The position numbers and the translations under genes are program-made. From contig NZ_CP059399.1 of the NCBI RefSeq assembly GCF_013744875.1, positions 6,200,001-6,264,000 on the forward strand: 64,000 bases of DNA. Reading direction: 5' to 3'. The stretch's first letter is position 1; every line of letters begins with the position of its first letter. Source of the DNA: Nocardia huaxiensis. Its GTDB lineage: Bacteria > Actinomycetota > Actinomycetes > Mycobacteriales > Mycobacteriaceae. The notes beneath the pieces are model-generated. The model saw nothing but the letters and a program-made list of their open reading frames with translations, had not been told where the DNA came from and searched no databases. Positions 8,759 to 16,571 of this stretch are shown in pieces.

Positions 8759-9520
8759 ATGTGGGATCCGCAGCAGTATCTGAGGTTCGACGATCATCGC
8801 GCGCGACCGTACTTCGAACTGGTGGGGCGCATCGGTGCGGAGAAACCACGCCGAGTGGTCGATCTCGGTTGCGGGCCCGGCAATCTCACCGTGCAGCTGG
8901 CCCAACGCTGGCCGGACGCCACACTGGAGGCTGCGGACTCCTCGCCCGAGATGGTGGCAGCCGCCCAGGCGCGCGGGCTCGACGCCCGGCTGGCCGATGT
9001 GCGGGAGTGGCAGCCCGCACCCGATACCGATGTCGTGGTGTGCAATGCCGTATTGCAGTGGGTACCAGGACATCCGGAGCTGCTGCCGGGGTGGGTGCGG
9101 GCTTTGCCGGAGGGAGCGTGGCTGGCGTTTCAGGTACCGGGAAATTTCGACGCCCCGTCGCATCGCGCGATTCGCGAGCTGGCCGGGCAGCCGCAATGGC
9201 GGGAAAGGCTCACCGACAGTGGGATCCTCGAGCCGCGGGCGGTGCTCGATCCGGCCGGGTACGCGCAGATCCTGACCGGGTCGGGATGCTCGGTGGATGC
9301 CTGGGAGACAACGTATCTGCAGGCGCTCGGCGGACCGGATCCGGTACTCGAGTGGGTCACCGGGACGGCGCTCACACCGGTGCGCACCGCGTTGGATGAC
9401 GCCGCGTGGGAGCAGTTCCGCCGGGAACTCGCGCCCCTGCTGCACGCCGCCTATCCGCAGCAGCCCGACGGCACGACCTGGTTGCCGTTCCGCCGCGTCT
9501 TCGTGGTGGCGCACAAGTAA
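8759..9520 (+). CDS. tam: Trans-aconitate 2-methyltransferase-like SAM methyltransferase
   Basis: 253-residue class I methyltransferase. MWDPQQYLRFDDHRARPYFEL at the N-terminus and the SAM motif DLGCGPGN (35-42), plus NAVLQWVPGH, are typical of Tam, which methylates trans-aconitate, a by-product inhibiting aconitase. The C-terminal TWLPFRRVFVVA also fits. The start is set by ATG at 8759 with GGAGG just upstream. Confidence 0.85.
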   Translation: MWDPQQYLRFDDHRARPYFELVGRIGAEKPRRVVDLGCGPGNLTVQLAQRWPDATLEAADSSPEMVAAAQARGLDARLADVREWQPAPDTDVVVCNAVLQWVPGHPELLPGWVRALPEGAWLAFQVPGNFDAPSHRAIRELAGQPQWRERLTDSGILEPRAVLDPAGYAQILTGSGCSVDAWETTYLQALGGPDPVLEWVTGTALTPVRTALDDAAWEQFRRELAPLLHAAYPQQPDGTTWLPFRRVFVVAHK

Positions 9521-9611
9521 TTCCGGACCGCGCGGTCAGTGGGACCTGGTGGCGGGATTCTGTCCGATGTCGCCGCCATGAGGTCCTGCTGACCGCGTGG
9601 TCTGTTCGACG

Positions 9612-9974
9612 TCAGGCGTCGGAGTCGGGCAGGCGGTCCAAGAGTTCGGACCATTCGGACATGAGGCTGTCGGTCATGGCGCGGAAGCGCTCCTGCTCCG
9701 CCTCGGTGGTGGTGACGTGGACCATGAGGTCGACGGTGTCGGCCTCGACGGCCATGAGATCGCCGATGCGGGTGCGGGCTTCGGATTCGACCTGCTCCAT
9801 GGTGGCGGCGCGCACCGTGCAGGTGAGTTCGCCGGGCAGTCCGGTGGCCACCAATGTCCAAGCATCGGTGTCGGATTCGGGTGGGGTGACGGTGGCGAAG
9901 TAGAGGCGGTCGCGCGGCTGGCGCGACGCCGACGACAGGCTGGGACGGTCGGTGAGCCAGGGGGTGCGATGCAT
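9612..9974 (-). CDS. Hypothetical protein, weakly HicB-like fold
   Basis: 120 residues. The middle reads like a small beta-alpha domain (LVATGLPGELTCTVRAATMEQVESEARTRI), faintly reminiscent of HicB-type antitoxin folds, followed by an acidic helix-rich C-terminus. No HicA partner is visible beside it. It stands alone between the tam gene (convergent) and an intergenic repeat. Function unknown. Confidence 0.5.
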   Translation of the reverse strand: MHRTPWLTDRPSLSSASRQPRDRLYFATVTPPESDTDAWTLVATGLPGELTCTVRAATMEQVESEARTRIGDLMAVEADTVDLMVHVTTTEAEQERFRAMTDSLMSEWSELLDRLPDSDA

Positions 9975-10121
9975 GCCCAGACCCTAGCGACGTGCTCCGA
10001 CAAACGCAGAACTCGCACGGCCGTGTCCGCGACACGGACCGCGTGGCACGCCGAGTATGTCGCCTCGTCCCCGAATCCCCACACAGCGATTCGCCCGAGT
10101 ACCGAATCCCCTGGTAACGGG

Positions 10122-10235
10122 GGCCGGGGGCAGAGCCCCCGATACCGGGGGTCCGGGGGCAGCGCCCCTGGGAGAAGCACAGCGGCCGGGGGCAGCGCCC
10201 CCGATACCGGGGGTCCGGGGGCAGCGCCCCTGGGA
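10122..10235. repeat. Two 52-bp direct repeats of G-rich hairpin-forming intergenic DNA
   Basis: Copy 1 is 10122-10173 and copy 2 is 10184-10235 (period 62 bp), differing at one base (A versus C in GGGGGCAGMGCCCCC). Each unit contains complementary runs GGGGGC/GCCCCC, GGGGGT and GGGGGCAGCGCCCC that can form stem-loops. They lie downstream of the CGNR gene stop at 10247 and may end its transcript; they resemble dispersed intergenic hairpin repeats known from Nocardia/Rhodococcus-like genomes. Confidence 0.8.
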
Positions 10236-10246
10236 ATAATGCAGAA

Positions 10247-10780
10247 TCAAGCCTGGCGGGCGCGGAAAGCGGCGCTCTTGGAACGGTTTCCGCAGACCGT
10301 CATGTCGCACCAGCGGCGGGAGCCGGCGCGGGAGGTGTCGACGTAGAGGCGGGTGCAGTCCTGGCGACCGCATTCCTTGATGCGCGGGGAATCGGCGCCG
10401 GCGAACAGTTCGATTGCGGTGCGGGCGATTTCGGACAGCGCCTGGTCGGCGGTGCCGGTGCGGCGCACGCTGCCGTCGGGCTGGAGCGCGAGATCCGGGA
10501 GTGGACCCTGTGCCAGCCGGTTGATCAGCCGGCGGTCGGCATCGGGTAGCGGGTTGCCGTCGATCGCGGCCAGGGCCAGGTGCCAGGCGGCTTCGCGCAG
10601 TGCGGTGGCCTGTCGCAGCGTGTCCGGATCGCCGGTGGGGGCGCGGTCCAGCAGTCCCGCTTCGACGAACCAGTCTCCCAGGTCCGCGGGTGTTTCGAGG
10701 AGGTCCGTGAAGTCGGTGCGGCGGGCCTTCACCGTGCCGATGAAGTCCAGGACGAGATTGCCGCTGACGAAGGTGAACAC
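10247..10780 (-). CDS. CGNR zinc-finger (ABATE-domain) putative regulator
   Basis: 177 residues. The N-terminal ABATE-type domain (VSGNLVLDFIGTVKARR...) is followed by a C-terminal zinc finger with ECGRQDC and WCDMTVCGNR, giving the CGNR signature that names the family. These proteins are thought to be transcription regulators. It is divergent from an EamA exporter, with two similar inverted repeats between them, so it is the leading candidate to bind those sites. Confidence 0.8.
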   Translation of the reverse strand: MFTFVSGNLVLDFIGTVKARRTDFTDLLETPADLGDWFVEAGLLDRAPTGDPDTLRQATALREAAWHLALAAIDGNPLPDADRRLINRLAQGPLPDLALQPDGSVRRTGTADQALSEIARTAIELFAGADSPRIKECGRQDCTRLYVDTSRAGSRRWCDMTVCGNRSKSAAFRARQA

Positions 10781-10789
10781 CTCGCCATA

Positions 10790-10810
10790 GTAACCACCTT
10801 GACAGGTTAT
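10790..10810. promoter_or_regulatory. Imperfect operator copy next to CGNR gene
   Basis: GTAACC-N9-GGTTAT, 10 bp from the CGNR start codon. It pairs with a perfect copy 40 bp away (10830-10850). The spacers ACCTTGACA and AGTCAAGGC are themselves inverted versions of one another (TTGAC/GTCAA), so the two sites face each other. Confidence 0.65.
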
Positions 10811-10829
10811 TCAAGTAGGTGCCACGGTA

Positions 10830-10850
10830 GTAACCAGTCAAGGCGGTTAC
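10830..10850. promoter_or_regulatory. Perfect operator copy next to EamA gene
   Basis: GTAACC-N9-GGTTAC, perfect 6-bp arms, ending 12 bp before the EamA start. With the site at 10790 it forms a twin operator in the 82-bp divergent intergenic region. Confidence 0.7.
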
Positions 10851-10862
10851 CGAGGAGTCGTG

Positions 10863-11852
10863 GTGGAGAATCGATTGCTGGAAGTCGCGGGCCCGCCCGC
10901 ATTGATCTTCATGTGGAGCAGTGCGTTCATCGCCGGCATCATCGGCGTCGGCACGGCTCCGCCCATGCTGGTGCTGTTCGGCCGATTCGCCATCGCGGGC
11001 GTGCTGCTGATCCTGGTGGCAGTGGCCACGAAGGCGGTCTGGCCGCGCGGAAGGGTGCTCGGGCACACCGTCATCGCGGGGCTTCTCATGCAGATGGTGC
11101 AGTTCGGGGCCTTCTACACCGCCATGGGCGAGCACGTCTCCGCCGCGGTCATCTCCCTGGTGCAGGGCCTGAGCCCGGTGGTGATCGCCCTGTTCGCGGG
11201 CATGCTCGGCGAGACGGTGAGCCGCATCCAGTGGCTGGGTTTCGGAATCGGCGGCGTGGGAGTGGGTTTGGCCGTCGTCGACCAGTCCTCGTTCTCACTC
11301 AGCGGTCTGCTGCTGTGCGTGGTCGGCCTGGCGGGATTGAGCCTGGGCACGATCTACCAGAAGCGTTTCACCCCGGCCATCGACCCCCGCACCGGAACCG
11401 CGATCCACGTGGCCGTGAGCGCCCCCTTCGCAGGCGCGATCGCCCTACTGGGCAACGACTTCCACATCACCGATATCGGCCGCTTCGCCGGATCGTTGGC
11501 GTGGATGGTCCTGATCAACTCCATGGCCGCGTTCCTGCTGCTCAACACCATGCTGCGCTACTGGGACACCACCCGCGTCGGCCGCTTCTTCTTCGCCATC
11601 CCCGCGGTCACCACCGCCATGGCCTGGTTGGTGATCGGAGAACCCGCGCACCCATTGACGATTGCCGGTCTGGCCGTTGGTCTGCTCGGTCTGGTGCTGG
11701 CCTCGCGGCGGCCGTCCGCTCAGCGCGACAGCACCCGGGCGGCATTGTCGTACAACCACTTCCGGGACCCCTCCGGCGACAACGGCAGCTCCCGCACCTC
11801 CCCCACCAGCTCCGAGACGGGCCGGTCGATGAGGAAAGCGCCGGTGCCGTAG
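10863..11852 (+). CDS. EamA/DMT-family exporter
   Basis: Drug/metabolite transporter with about ten hydrophobic segments arranged as two EamA repeats (for example GETVSRIQWLGFGIGGVGVGL and GEPAHPLTIAGLAVGLLGLVL). GTG at 10863 is chosen because AGGAG lies 5 nt upstream. Hydrophobic homology ends near residue 280 (LASRRPSAQ). The last ~45 polar residues (about 11715-11852) are read through DNA that on the minus strand encodes an amidohydrolase-like tail, so this C-terminus looks acquired. Probably controlled by the divergent CGNR protein; substrate unknown. Confidence 0.8.
   Translation: MENRLLEVAGPPALIFMWSSAFIAGIIGVGTAPPMLVLFGRFAIAGVLLILVAVATKAVWPRGRVLGHTVIAGLLMQMVQFGAFYTAMGEHVSAAVISLVQGLSPVVIALFAGMLGETVSRIQWLGFGIGGVGVGLAVVDQSSFSLSGLLLCVVGLAGLSLGTIYQKRFTPAIDPRTGTAIHVAVSAPFAGAIALLGNDFHITDIGRFAGSLAWMVLINSMAAFLLLNTMLRYWDTTRVGRFFFAIPAVTTAMAWLVIGEPAHPLTIAGLAVGLLGLVLASRRPSAQRDSTRAALSYNHFRDPSGDNGSSRTSPTSSETGRSMRKAPVP
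11720..11845 (-). pseudogene. Remnant of an amidohydrolase C-terminus
   Basis: On the minus strand the DNA reads GAFLIDRPVSELVGEVRELP followed by a helix ending KWLYDNAARVL and a stop at 11720. This pattern is typical of the last helix of amidohydrolase_2 family proteins (Asn-Ala-x-x-Leu near the end). No catalytic domain precedes it; a regulator gene starts within 100 bp. It overlaps the end of the EamA gene in antisense. Best read as a deletion remnant. Confidence 0.45.
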
Positions 11853-11941
11853 CAGGCCGAGTGCGAGTCCGGTCGTGCGAGGTGTGAATGCTCACCGGCA
11901 CGCCCAGTGCGGCACACGCCGCCGGAAATCGTTGCGGCCGT

Positions 11942-12910
11942 TCACACTCGCGTCGTGGCGCGGAAGGTGCGCCGGTAGCCGAGCGGGGACACGCCGATGG
12001 CCTCGTGCAGATGCTGGCGCAGGGACGCGCCGGTGGCGAAGCCGACCTCGCTCGCGATCCGGTCGACGGACATCTCGGTGGATTCCAGGAGTTCCCGGGC
12101 CCGGAACACCCGCTGCTGAATGAGCCAGCGTCCCGGGCTCATGCCGACCTCGTCTCGGAAGCGGCGGGCGAAGGTGCGCCCGCTCATGCGCGCCTGTGCC
12201 GCGAGGTCGGCCATGGACACCGGCAGATGCAGGTTCTCCAGGGCCCATTGGCGAGCCGCGGCGGTGCCGGCGGAGGTTGATGGCGGTACGGGCTGTTCGA
12301 TGAACTGCGCCTGGCCGCCCTCCCGCCAGGGCGGTACGACACAGCGCCGGGCCACCGCATTGGCGACCTCGCTGCCATGGTCGCGGCGGATCAGGTGCAG
12401 GCACAGGTCGACTCCGGCGGTCGCGCCCGCCGAGGTGAGAATGTCGCCGTCGTCGACGTAGAGCACATCGGGATCGAGGTGCACGCGCGGGAAGTGCCGG
12501 CGGAATTCCTCGGTCACGTTCCAGTGCGTGGTGGCGGGCCGGCCGTCGAGGAGTCCGGCCGCGGCCATCACGATCGCACCGGTGCAGATCGACACCACCC
12601 GCACCCCCGGCCTGATTGCTGCGATGGCATTGCGAATCGCTTGCGGCAGACCGTCGTTCAGGATCGACCGCACCTCGCAGGGCGGGATGACCACGGTGTC
12701 GGCGGACTCCAGCACGCCACTGTCGTGCGCGACCGCGATGTCGAAGTCGGAGCTGCTGCGCACGGGCCGCCCGTCCGGCGAGCAGGTGAGGATCTCGTAA
12801 CGCCCGTCGGCGGTGCCGAACACCCGATTGGCGATGCCGAGTTCGAAGGGATACACCCCGTCGAGGGCCAGCACCACCACTCGGTGGGGTCGTGGGTCGT
12901 CCGCCTGCAT
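11942..12910 (-). CDS. GlxA-type AraC regulator with DJ-1/PfpI domain
   Basis: 322 residues. The N-terminal half is a DJ-1/PfpI glutamine-amidotransferase-like domain (VVVLALDGVYPFELGIANRVF; VVSICTGAIVMAAAGLLDGR, with the nucleophile-elbow Cys in CTGA), used as a sensor rather than an enzyme in this group. The C-terminal AraC domain (about 220-322) has two helix-turn-helix motifs (MADLAAQARMSGRTFARRF and VDRIASEVGFATGASLRQHL). Divergent from an oxidoreductase with a clean inverted repeat between, its likely site. Confidence 0.85.
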   Translation of the reverse strand: MQADDPRPHRVVVLALDGVYPFELGIANRVFGTADGRYEILTCSPDGRPVRSSSDFDIAVAHDSGVLESADTVVIPPCEVRSILNDGLPQAIRNAIAAIRPGVRVVSICTGAIVMAAAGLLDGRPATTHWNVTEEFRRHFPRVHLDPDVLYVDDGDILTSAGATAGVDLCLHLIRRDHGSEVANAVARRCVVPPWREGGQAQFIEQPVPPSTSAGTAAARQWALENLHLPVSMADLAAQARMSGRTFARRFRDEVGMSPGRWLIQQRVFRARELLESTEMSVDRIASEVGFATGASLRQHLHEAIGVSPLGYRRTFRATTRV

Positions 12911-12928
12911 GGCGCGATCCTATCGAAT

Positions 12929-12946
12929 AATGGCAATCGTGCCATT
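12929..12946. promoter_or_regulatory. Inverted-repeat operator between GlxA-type regulator and oxidoreductase
   Basis: AATGGCA-ATCG-TGCCATT: perfect 7-bp arms with a 4-bp spacer, in the 70-bp divergent region. AraC/GlxA activators often use direct repeats, so a palindrome here could belong to another regulator as well. Confidence 0.65.
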
Positions 12947-12980
12947 TTCCGGCGGTGGATGAGGCGGCACTCTGGTCGGC

Positions 12981-13949
12981 ATGAGCGAGAACACGATCGT
13001 GATTCCGGAGACCATGCGAGCCATCAGCCAGGACGTTCTCGGCGGCCCCGAGGTTCTGCACGAGGTCGTCCGGCCGGTGCCGCAGCCGGGCCCGAGCGAA
13101 ATCCTGGTGCGGGTGCGCGCCACCGCCCTCAACCCGACCGACTGGAAGCACCGCGTCCTGACCGGGCTGTTCCTGCCCGAGCCGCCGTTCGTGCTCGGCT
13201 GGGACGTCTCCGGTGAGGTCGTCGCCACCGGCACCGGCGTGACGCTGTTCCATCCCGGTGACGAGGTCTTCGGCATGCTCCCCTACCCGCACGGCCACGG
13301 CGCGGCCGCCGAATACGTCACCGGTCCCGCCCGCGCCTTCGCCCGTAAACCCGCGAATCTCGACCACACCCGGTCCGCCGCCATACCCCTGGCCGCCCTC
13401 ACCGCCTGGCAGGCGCTGGTCGATACCGCGAATGTGCAAGCGGGACAGCGTGTTCTGATCCATGCGGCATCCGGCGGCGTCGGCCATTTCGCGGTGCAGA
13501 TCGCCAAGTCCCGGGGCGCGCACGTGATCGGCACCGCGAGCGCGGCCAATCACGACTTTCTGCGCCGCCTCGGCGTGGACGAGGTGATCGATTATCGCGC
13601 AACCGATTTCACCGAGGCGGTCAATGGTGTCGATGTGGTCCTGGATCCGATCGACGAGGCGCACGCGCTGCGGTCACTGCGCACTCTTCGCCCCGGCGGC
13701 ATGCTCGTTTCCATCCGCGCCTTCGGGGCCGATCAGCTCCTGGCAGCGGCCGCCGAACTCGGGGTCCGGGCCGAACTGCTGCTGGTCGAGGCCGACCACG
13801 CGGGCATGAGTGCGCTGGCCGCGCTGGCCGAATCCGGTGCGCTGCGTCCCGAGATCGCCGCGGTCTTCCCCCTCGCCGACGCCGCGAAAGGGCACGCGCT
13901 CGGCGAAACCAACCGCACCGCGGGCAAGATCGTCCTCACGGTCGACTGA
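12981..13949 (+). CDS. NADP-dependent quinone-oxidoreductase-like MDR protein
   Basis: 322 residues of the zinc-independent medium-chain reductase family. GroES-like N-terminus (ALNPTDWKHRVLTG; VLGWDVSGEVVATGTG) then a Rossmann domain with the nucleotide motif AASGGVGHFAVQIAK (about 157-171). No structural-zinc cysteine cluster is present, fitting quinone reductase/enoyl reductase types. Likely under the adjacent GlxA-type regulator. Its last 14 bp overlap the convergent EspC-like gene end. Confidence 0.8.
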   Translation: MSENTIVIPETMRAISQDVLGGPEVLHEVVRPVPQPGPSEILVRVRATALNPTDWKHRVLTGLFLPEPPFVLGWDVSGEVVATGTGVTLFHPGDEVFGMLPYPHGHGAAAEYVTGPARAFARKPANLDHTRSAAIPLAALTAWQALVDTANVQAGQRVLIHAASGGVGHFAVQIAKSRGAHVIGTASAANHDFLRRLGVDEVIDYRATDFTEAVNGVDVVLDPIDEAHALRSLRTLRPGGMLVSIRAFGADQLLAAAAELGVRAELLLVEADHAGMSALAALAESGALRPEIAAVFPLADAAKGHALGETNRTAGKIVLTVD

Positions 13950-14235
13950 TTCCCAAAGCGGCGATACGGCTGCGGAAGTAGTCGTCGGTAACCTCGTAGG
14001 TGCCCGCGCCGCCGTGCGCGATCTGCGCGATGCGCCGGCACCGATTGGCGGCACGGCGATAGGCGCTCTCGGTGACTTCACCTGCGCTGGTGCACAATTC
14101 GGTGAGGTTGGCACCGGGCAGCGCGCCACCGGCCGCGACGGCCGCGCTCAGCACCTCCAACTCCTCGAGGGCCGCGGCCACCGCTTCCATGGACGACGAC
14201 AGACCGCGCAGGTCGTCGGGATCAACCTGGAACAT
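13936..14235 (-). CDS. EspC-like ESX secretion-associated protein
   Basis: 99 residues from the ATG at 14235, preceded by GGGAG 6 nt upstream. Pattern MFQVDPDDLRGLSSSMEAVAA, two helices with an alanine/glycine turn, then a C-terminal YEVTD (Y80, D84), which matches the YxxxD/E general secretion signal of T7SS substrates. Proteins like this (EspC/DUF2580 type) are exported by ESX systems, often as partners of larger substrates. It is the last gene of the cluster with the lipoprotein (25 nt gap) and the RTX metalloprotease, so it may be its secretion partner. Confidence 0.75.
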   Translation of the reverse strand: MFQVDPDDLRGLSSSMEAVAAALEELEVLSAAVAAGGALPGANLTELCTSAGEVTESAYRRAANRCRRIAQIAHGGAGTYEVTDDYFRSRIAALGISRP

Positions 14236-14260
14236 GCGAACTCCCGGTTGGGATGTCGGA

Positions 14261-14869
14261 TCAGACGGTGTGTACGGGGCTGCAGAAATTCGTTTGGGTA
14301 CCGGATATTTCGCTCGGCCCCACCCCGATACAGAAGACCACAGGGTAGGGCCGGTCCGGAAGTGCGGAAAGGTGACCATCCCCTACCGTCAGCCGGTAGG
14401 GGTGGTTGATCTGGAACGGTATCGGCACCGCGAACTCGCGGGCCAGCGACTCGCCGGGCTCGATGCGCGCCACGGTGGGCGGGGCCGGAACCTCGTACAC
14501 GAGTACGGGGCACTGCCCGCCGACCGCATAGTTCCGGCGACTGATCTCGATCACCTTGTCGCTGCGGGGCACCAGGTTGTACGCGCCGGCATTGCCGCGC
14601 TCGGCGGCGAATACGGCCTCCGCGCGATGGTTGGTGACGCTGTAGCGGACGATCAGATCCGCACCCGAGGTTCGGAAGTCGGCCTCGAGGCCGATCGTGT
14701 CGTCCTGTGTCACGACCGTCCGCGATTCGCAGGAGGCGGGGCTCGGGTTCGGAATCGATGTGCTGACGTGGTGTTCCGCCGAGTTCGGCGATGCACCGCA
14801 CCCGGCCCCGAGCAGCGCCGTCGCCAGCAGTGCGGCACACATCCGCGAGGGTCGAGCGCTGACGGTCAT
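14261..14869 (-). CDS. Putative lipoprotein coupled to the RTX metalloprotease
   Basis: 202 residues: signal peptide with basic N-terminus, hydrophobic core and LLGAGC (Cys24 predicted lipidated; Gly at -3 is atypical), then a beta-rich extracytoplasmic domain with several cysteines. Its ATG overlaps the metalloprotease stop (TAATG), so translation is probably coupled. No family recognised. Surface location and coupling to a predicted exported peptidase make it a candidate immunity, chaperone or delivery protein, but nothing in the sequence proves this. Confidence 0.7.
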   Translation of the reverse strand: MTVSARPSRMCAALLATALLGAGCGASPNSAEHHVSTSIPNPSPASCESRTVVTQDDTIGLEADFRTSGADLIVRYSVTNHRAEAVFAAERGNAGAYNLVPRSDKVIEISRRNYAVGGQCPVLVYEVPAPPTVARIEPGESLAREFAVPIPFQINHPYRLTVGDGHLSALPDRPYPVVFCIGVGPSEISGTQTNFCSPVHTV

Positions 14870-16515
14870 TAGTCGTAATCGTAGTGTTCGCGCCGCGGGA
14901 GCCCCAATTCCGCGCGCAGAGCGTTCTCGGTGAGGACCGGGGCGTGTTCGGGCGTCAGCTGTTCGGGCGTCGCGGGATTGTTGTCGTGGTCGATGGGCAG
15001 GCCGACGGCCACCCGTTCGGCGTTACTGATGGGCAGCTGCCTGTTGTCGTCGCCGGTGTTGTTGTCGACCGCGTCCACACCCGCGTACGCGTCTTCTCGC
15101 AACGTCCCCCGGGTGGCGTCGATCGCATGCGCCAATTCATGGCCGAGGATCACCGAAGGTGGTGTCTCGTACCAGCTTTGACCGCTGTACCGCTCATTGA
15201 ACGAGACCGTGCGGGGATCGTAGGTGACGGTGACATCGGACCCGCCACCCGGCATTCCGGTCGTCTCGTCGTAGTACGCGCCGTCGGAATAGTTCCGCGC
15301 CGAATTCTGTCCGGTGAGCCCCTCGGTAATGGTCACCGTGTGCTCGCCGGTCCCGAGGCTCGCCAGCAGCTGCTGCCCGGTCGGCGAGGAGTTCAGGAAC
15401 TCGAGATCGGCCCGCACCCGCTCCTGGAATTCGGGTGATCCGACGACGACGATCCGATCCGGAATCTCTTGCAGGACAATGTCAACGACGGGACGGTCGT
15501 AGATTCTGTCGGCACCGTCATCTCCACGCAGCACATCACCGCCGAGACCGCCGGACAGGATGTCATCGCCGCCTCCGCCCGCGATTCCGTCGTCGCCGCA
15601 CCCGCCCTCGAGGTAGTCGTTGCCGTCGCCGCCGAGCAGAATGTCGTGGCCCGCGCCGCCGTACAGCACGTCATCGCCCGCGCCGCCGATGACCACATCG
15701 TCGTCCGCCCCGCCGTCGAGGTAGTCCCGTCCTCGGCCGCCGGTCATGACATCCTTGCCCGACCCGCCTTCGGCCTTCACCCCGACGACAGTGCCGGCGG
15801 CCACGGTGATCTGGTCGTCGCCGCCATGGGTCTTGATGACGATGTTCTTCGCGGCCTCACCGGTAAACGTCTGCGCCACACCGTTGATCGTCACGGTGAC
15901 GGCATGCGTCGCGGGATCGTCCGCCACGGTCACGACATCGTTCGCGGCCCCGGTCTCGATGGTCACCTTCTCGAAGTCGACGGTCACCCGGGGCTCGTCG
16001 CCGAGGACAGCCGTGTCGTCGCCGAGCCGCCCGCCGAGTTCGCGCACCGCGTCCCGGGCGGCCGCGATGGTGCGATCGACCTCGACTGTGGCAGTGACCA
16101 GTTCGGCGCGGGCGAGGTCGATCAGCTCCTGCTGCACCACTCGGTCGCCGTCGTTCGCGGTGGCCGCGATCGACACCGTCCAGTCATCGGCCACCGTGAA
16201 CCCCGCGTCCCGCGCATCACCCACCCGGCTCAGCAGCACATCCCGATACCCGGCGAGGGTGACCGCGCCCGCGATCATCGCCTCCGCGAGCGCACCCACT
16301 TCCTGCGCGAGGGTGAACCCGGCCGCATAGTCCGCACCGATCCGGTCGTACGCGGCCCAGTACGCCTGCCCCTCCCAATGCGCCTGCGCCGCGCGAATAT
16401 CCCCGCGCATCCGCCCGATATTCGCCAGGAACTCCTGGTTCTGCGCGCCGATGCGCCGCCCCGCGTCCGCGAGCGCGGACAACCGCCACCGCTCGACCTC
16501 GGCGAGTGTAGGCAC
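14869..16515 (-). CDS. WxG-headed RTX-repeat protein with M91-type zinc metalloprotease domain
   Basis: 548 residues from the GTG at 16515 (VPTLAEVERWRLSAL); an open frame continues upstream to 16743 but runs antisense through ruvB and has unlike composition. Residues 1-110 form a helical region with a WxG-type turn (HWEG, 46-49), as in ESX/T7SS substrates. Residues about 249-338 contain seven or more RTX-like calcium-binding nonapeptides (GGxGxDxxx, for example GGAGDDVLY, GGDGNDYLE). The C-terminus has GHELAHAID (H459, E460, H463: HExxH) and conserved-looking NAERVAVG and TENALRAELGLPRR, like M91 (NleD-type) effectors. Start lies 56 nt after ruvB. Predicted exported protease toxin; target unknown. 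Confidence 0.75.
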   Translation of the reverse strand: MPTLAEVERWRLSALADAGRRIGAQNQEFLANIGRMRGDIRAAQAHWEGQAYWAAYDRIGADYAAGFTLAQEVGALAEAMIAGAVTLAGYRDVLLSRVGDARDAGFTVADDWTVSIAATANDGDRVVQQELIDLARAELVTATVEVDRTIAAARDAVRELGGRLGDDTAVLGDEPRVTVDFEKVTIETGAANDVVTVADDPATHAVTVTINGVAQTFTGEAAKNIVIKTHGGDDQITVAAGTVVGVKAEGGSGKDVMTGGRGRDYLDGGADDDVVIGGAGDDVLYGGAGHDILLGGDGNDYLEGGCGDDGIAGGGGDDILSGGLGGDVLRGDDGADRIYDRPVVDIVLQEIPDRIVVVGSPEFQERVRADLEFLNSSPTGQQLLASLGTGEHTVTITEGLTGQNSARNYSDGAYYDETTGMPGGGSDVTVTYDPRTVSFNERYSGQSWYETPPSVILGHELAHAIDATRGTLREDAYAGVDAVDNNTGDDNRQLPISNAERVAVGLPIDHDNNPATPEQLTPEHAPVLTENALRAELGLPRREHYDYD

Positions 16516-16571
16516 GACCGGACCCCCAATTCGCTTGTGCGGCAACGCTACCAGTCGAACGGGAAGAAAGA

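Noticed and set aside
7323..9520. Part of a biosynthetic gene cluster (ligase plus methyltransferase)
   Set aside because: The methyltransferase carries Tam hallmarks (housekeeping repair of trans-aconitate) and no further biosynthetic genes flank the pair.
10080..10260. CRISPR array
   Set aside because: Only two units, 52 bp long with a 10-bp gap; hairpin-rich intergenic repeat, and no cas genes.
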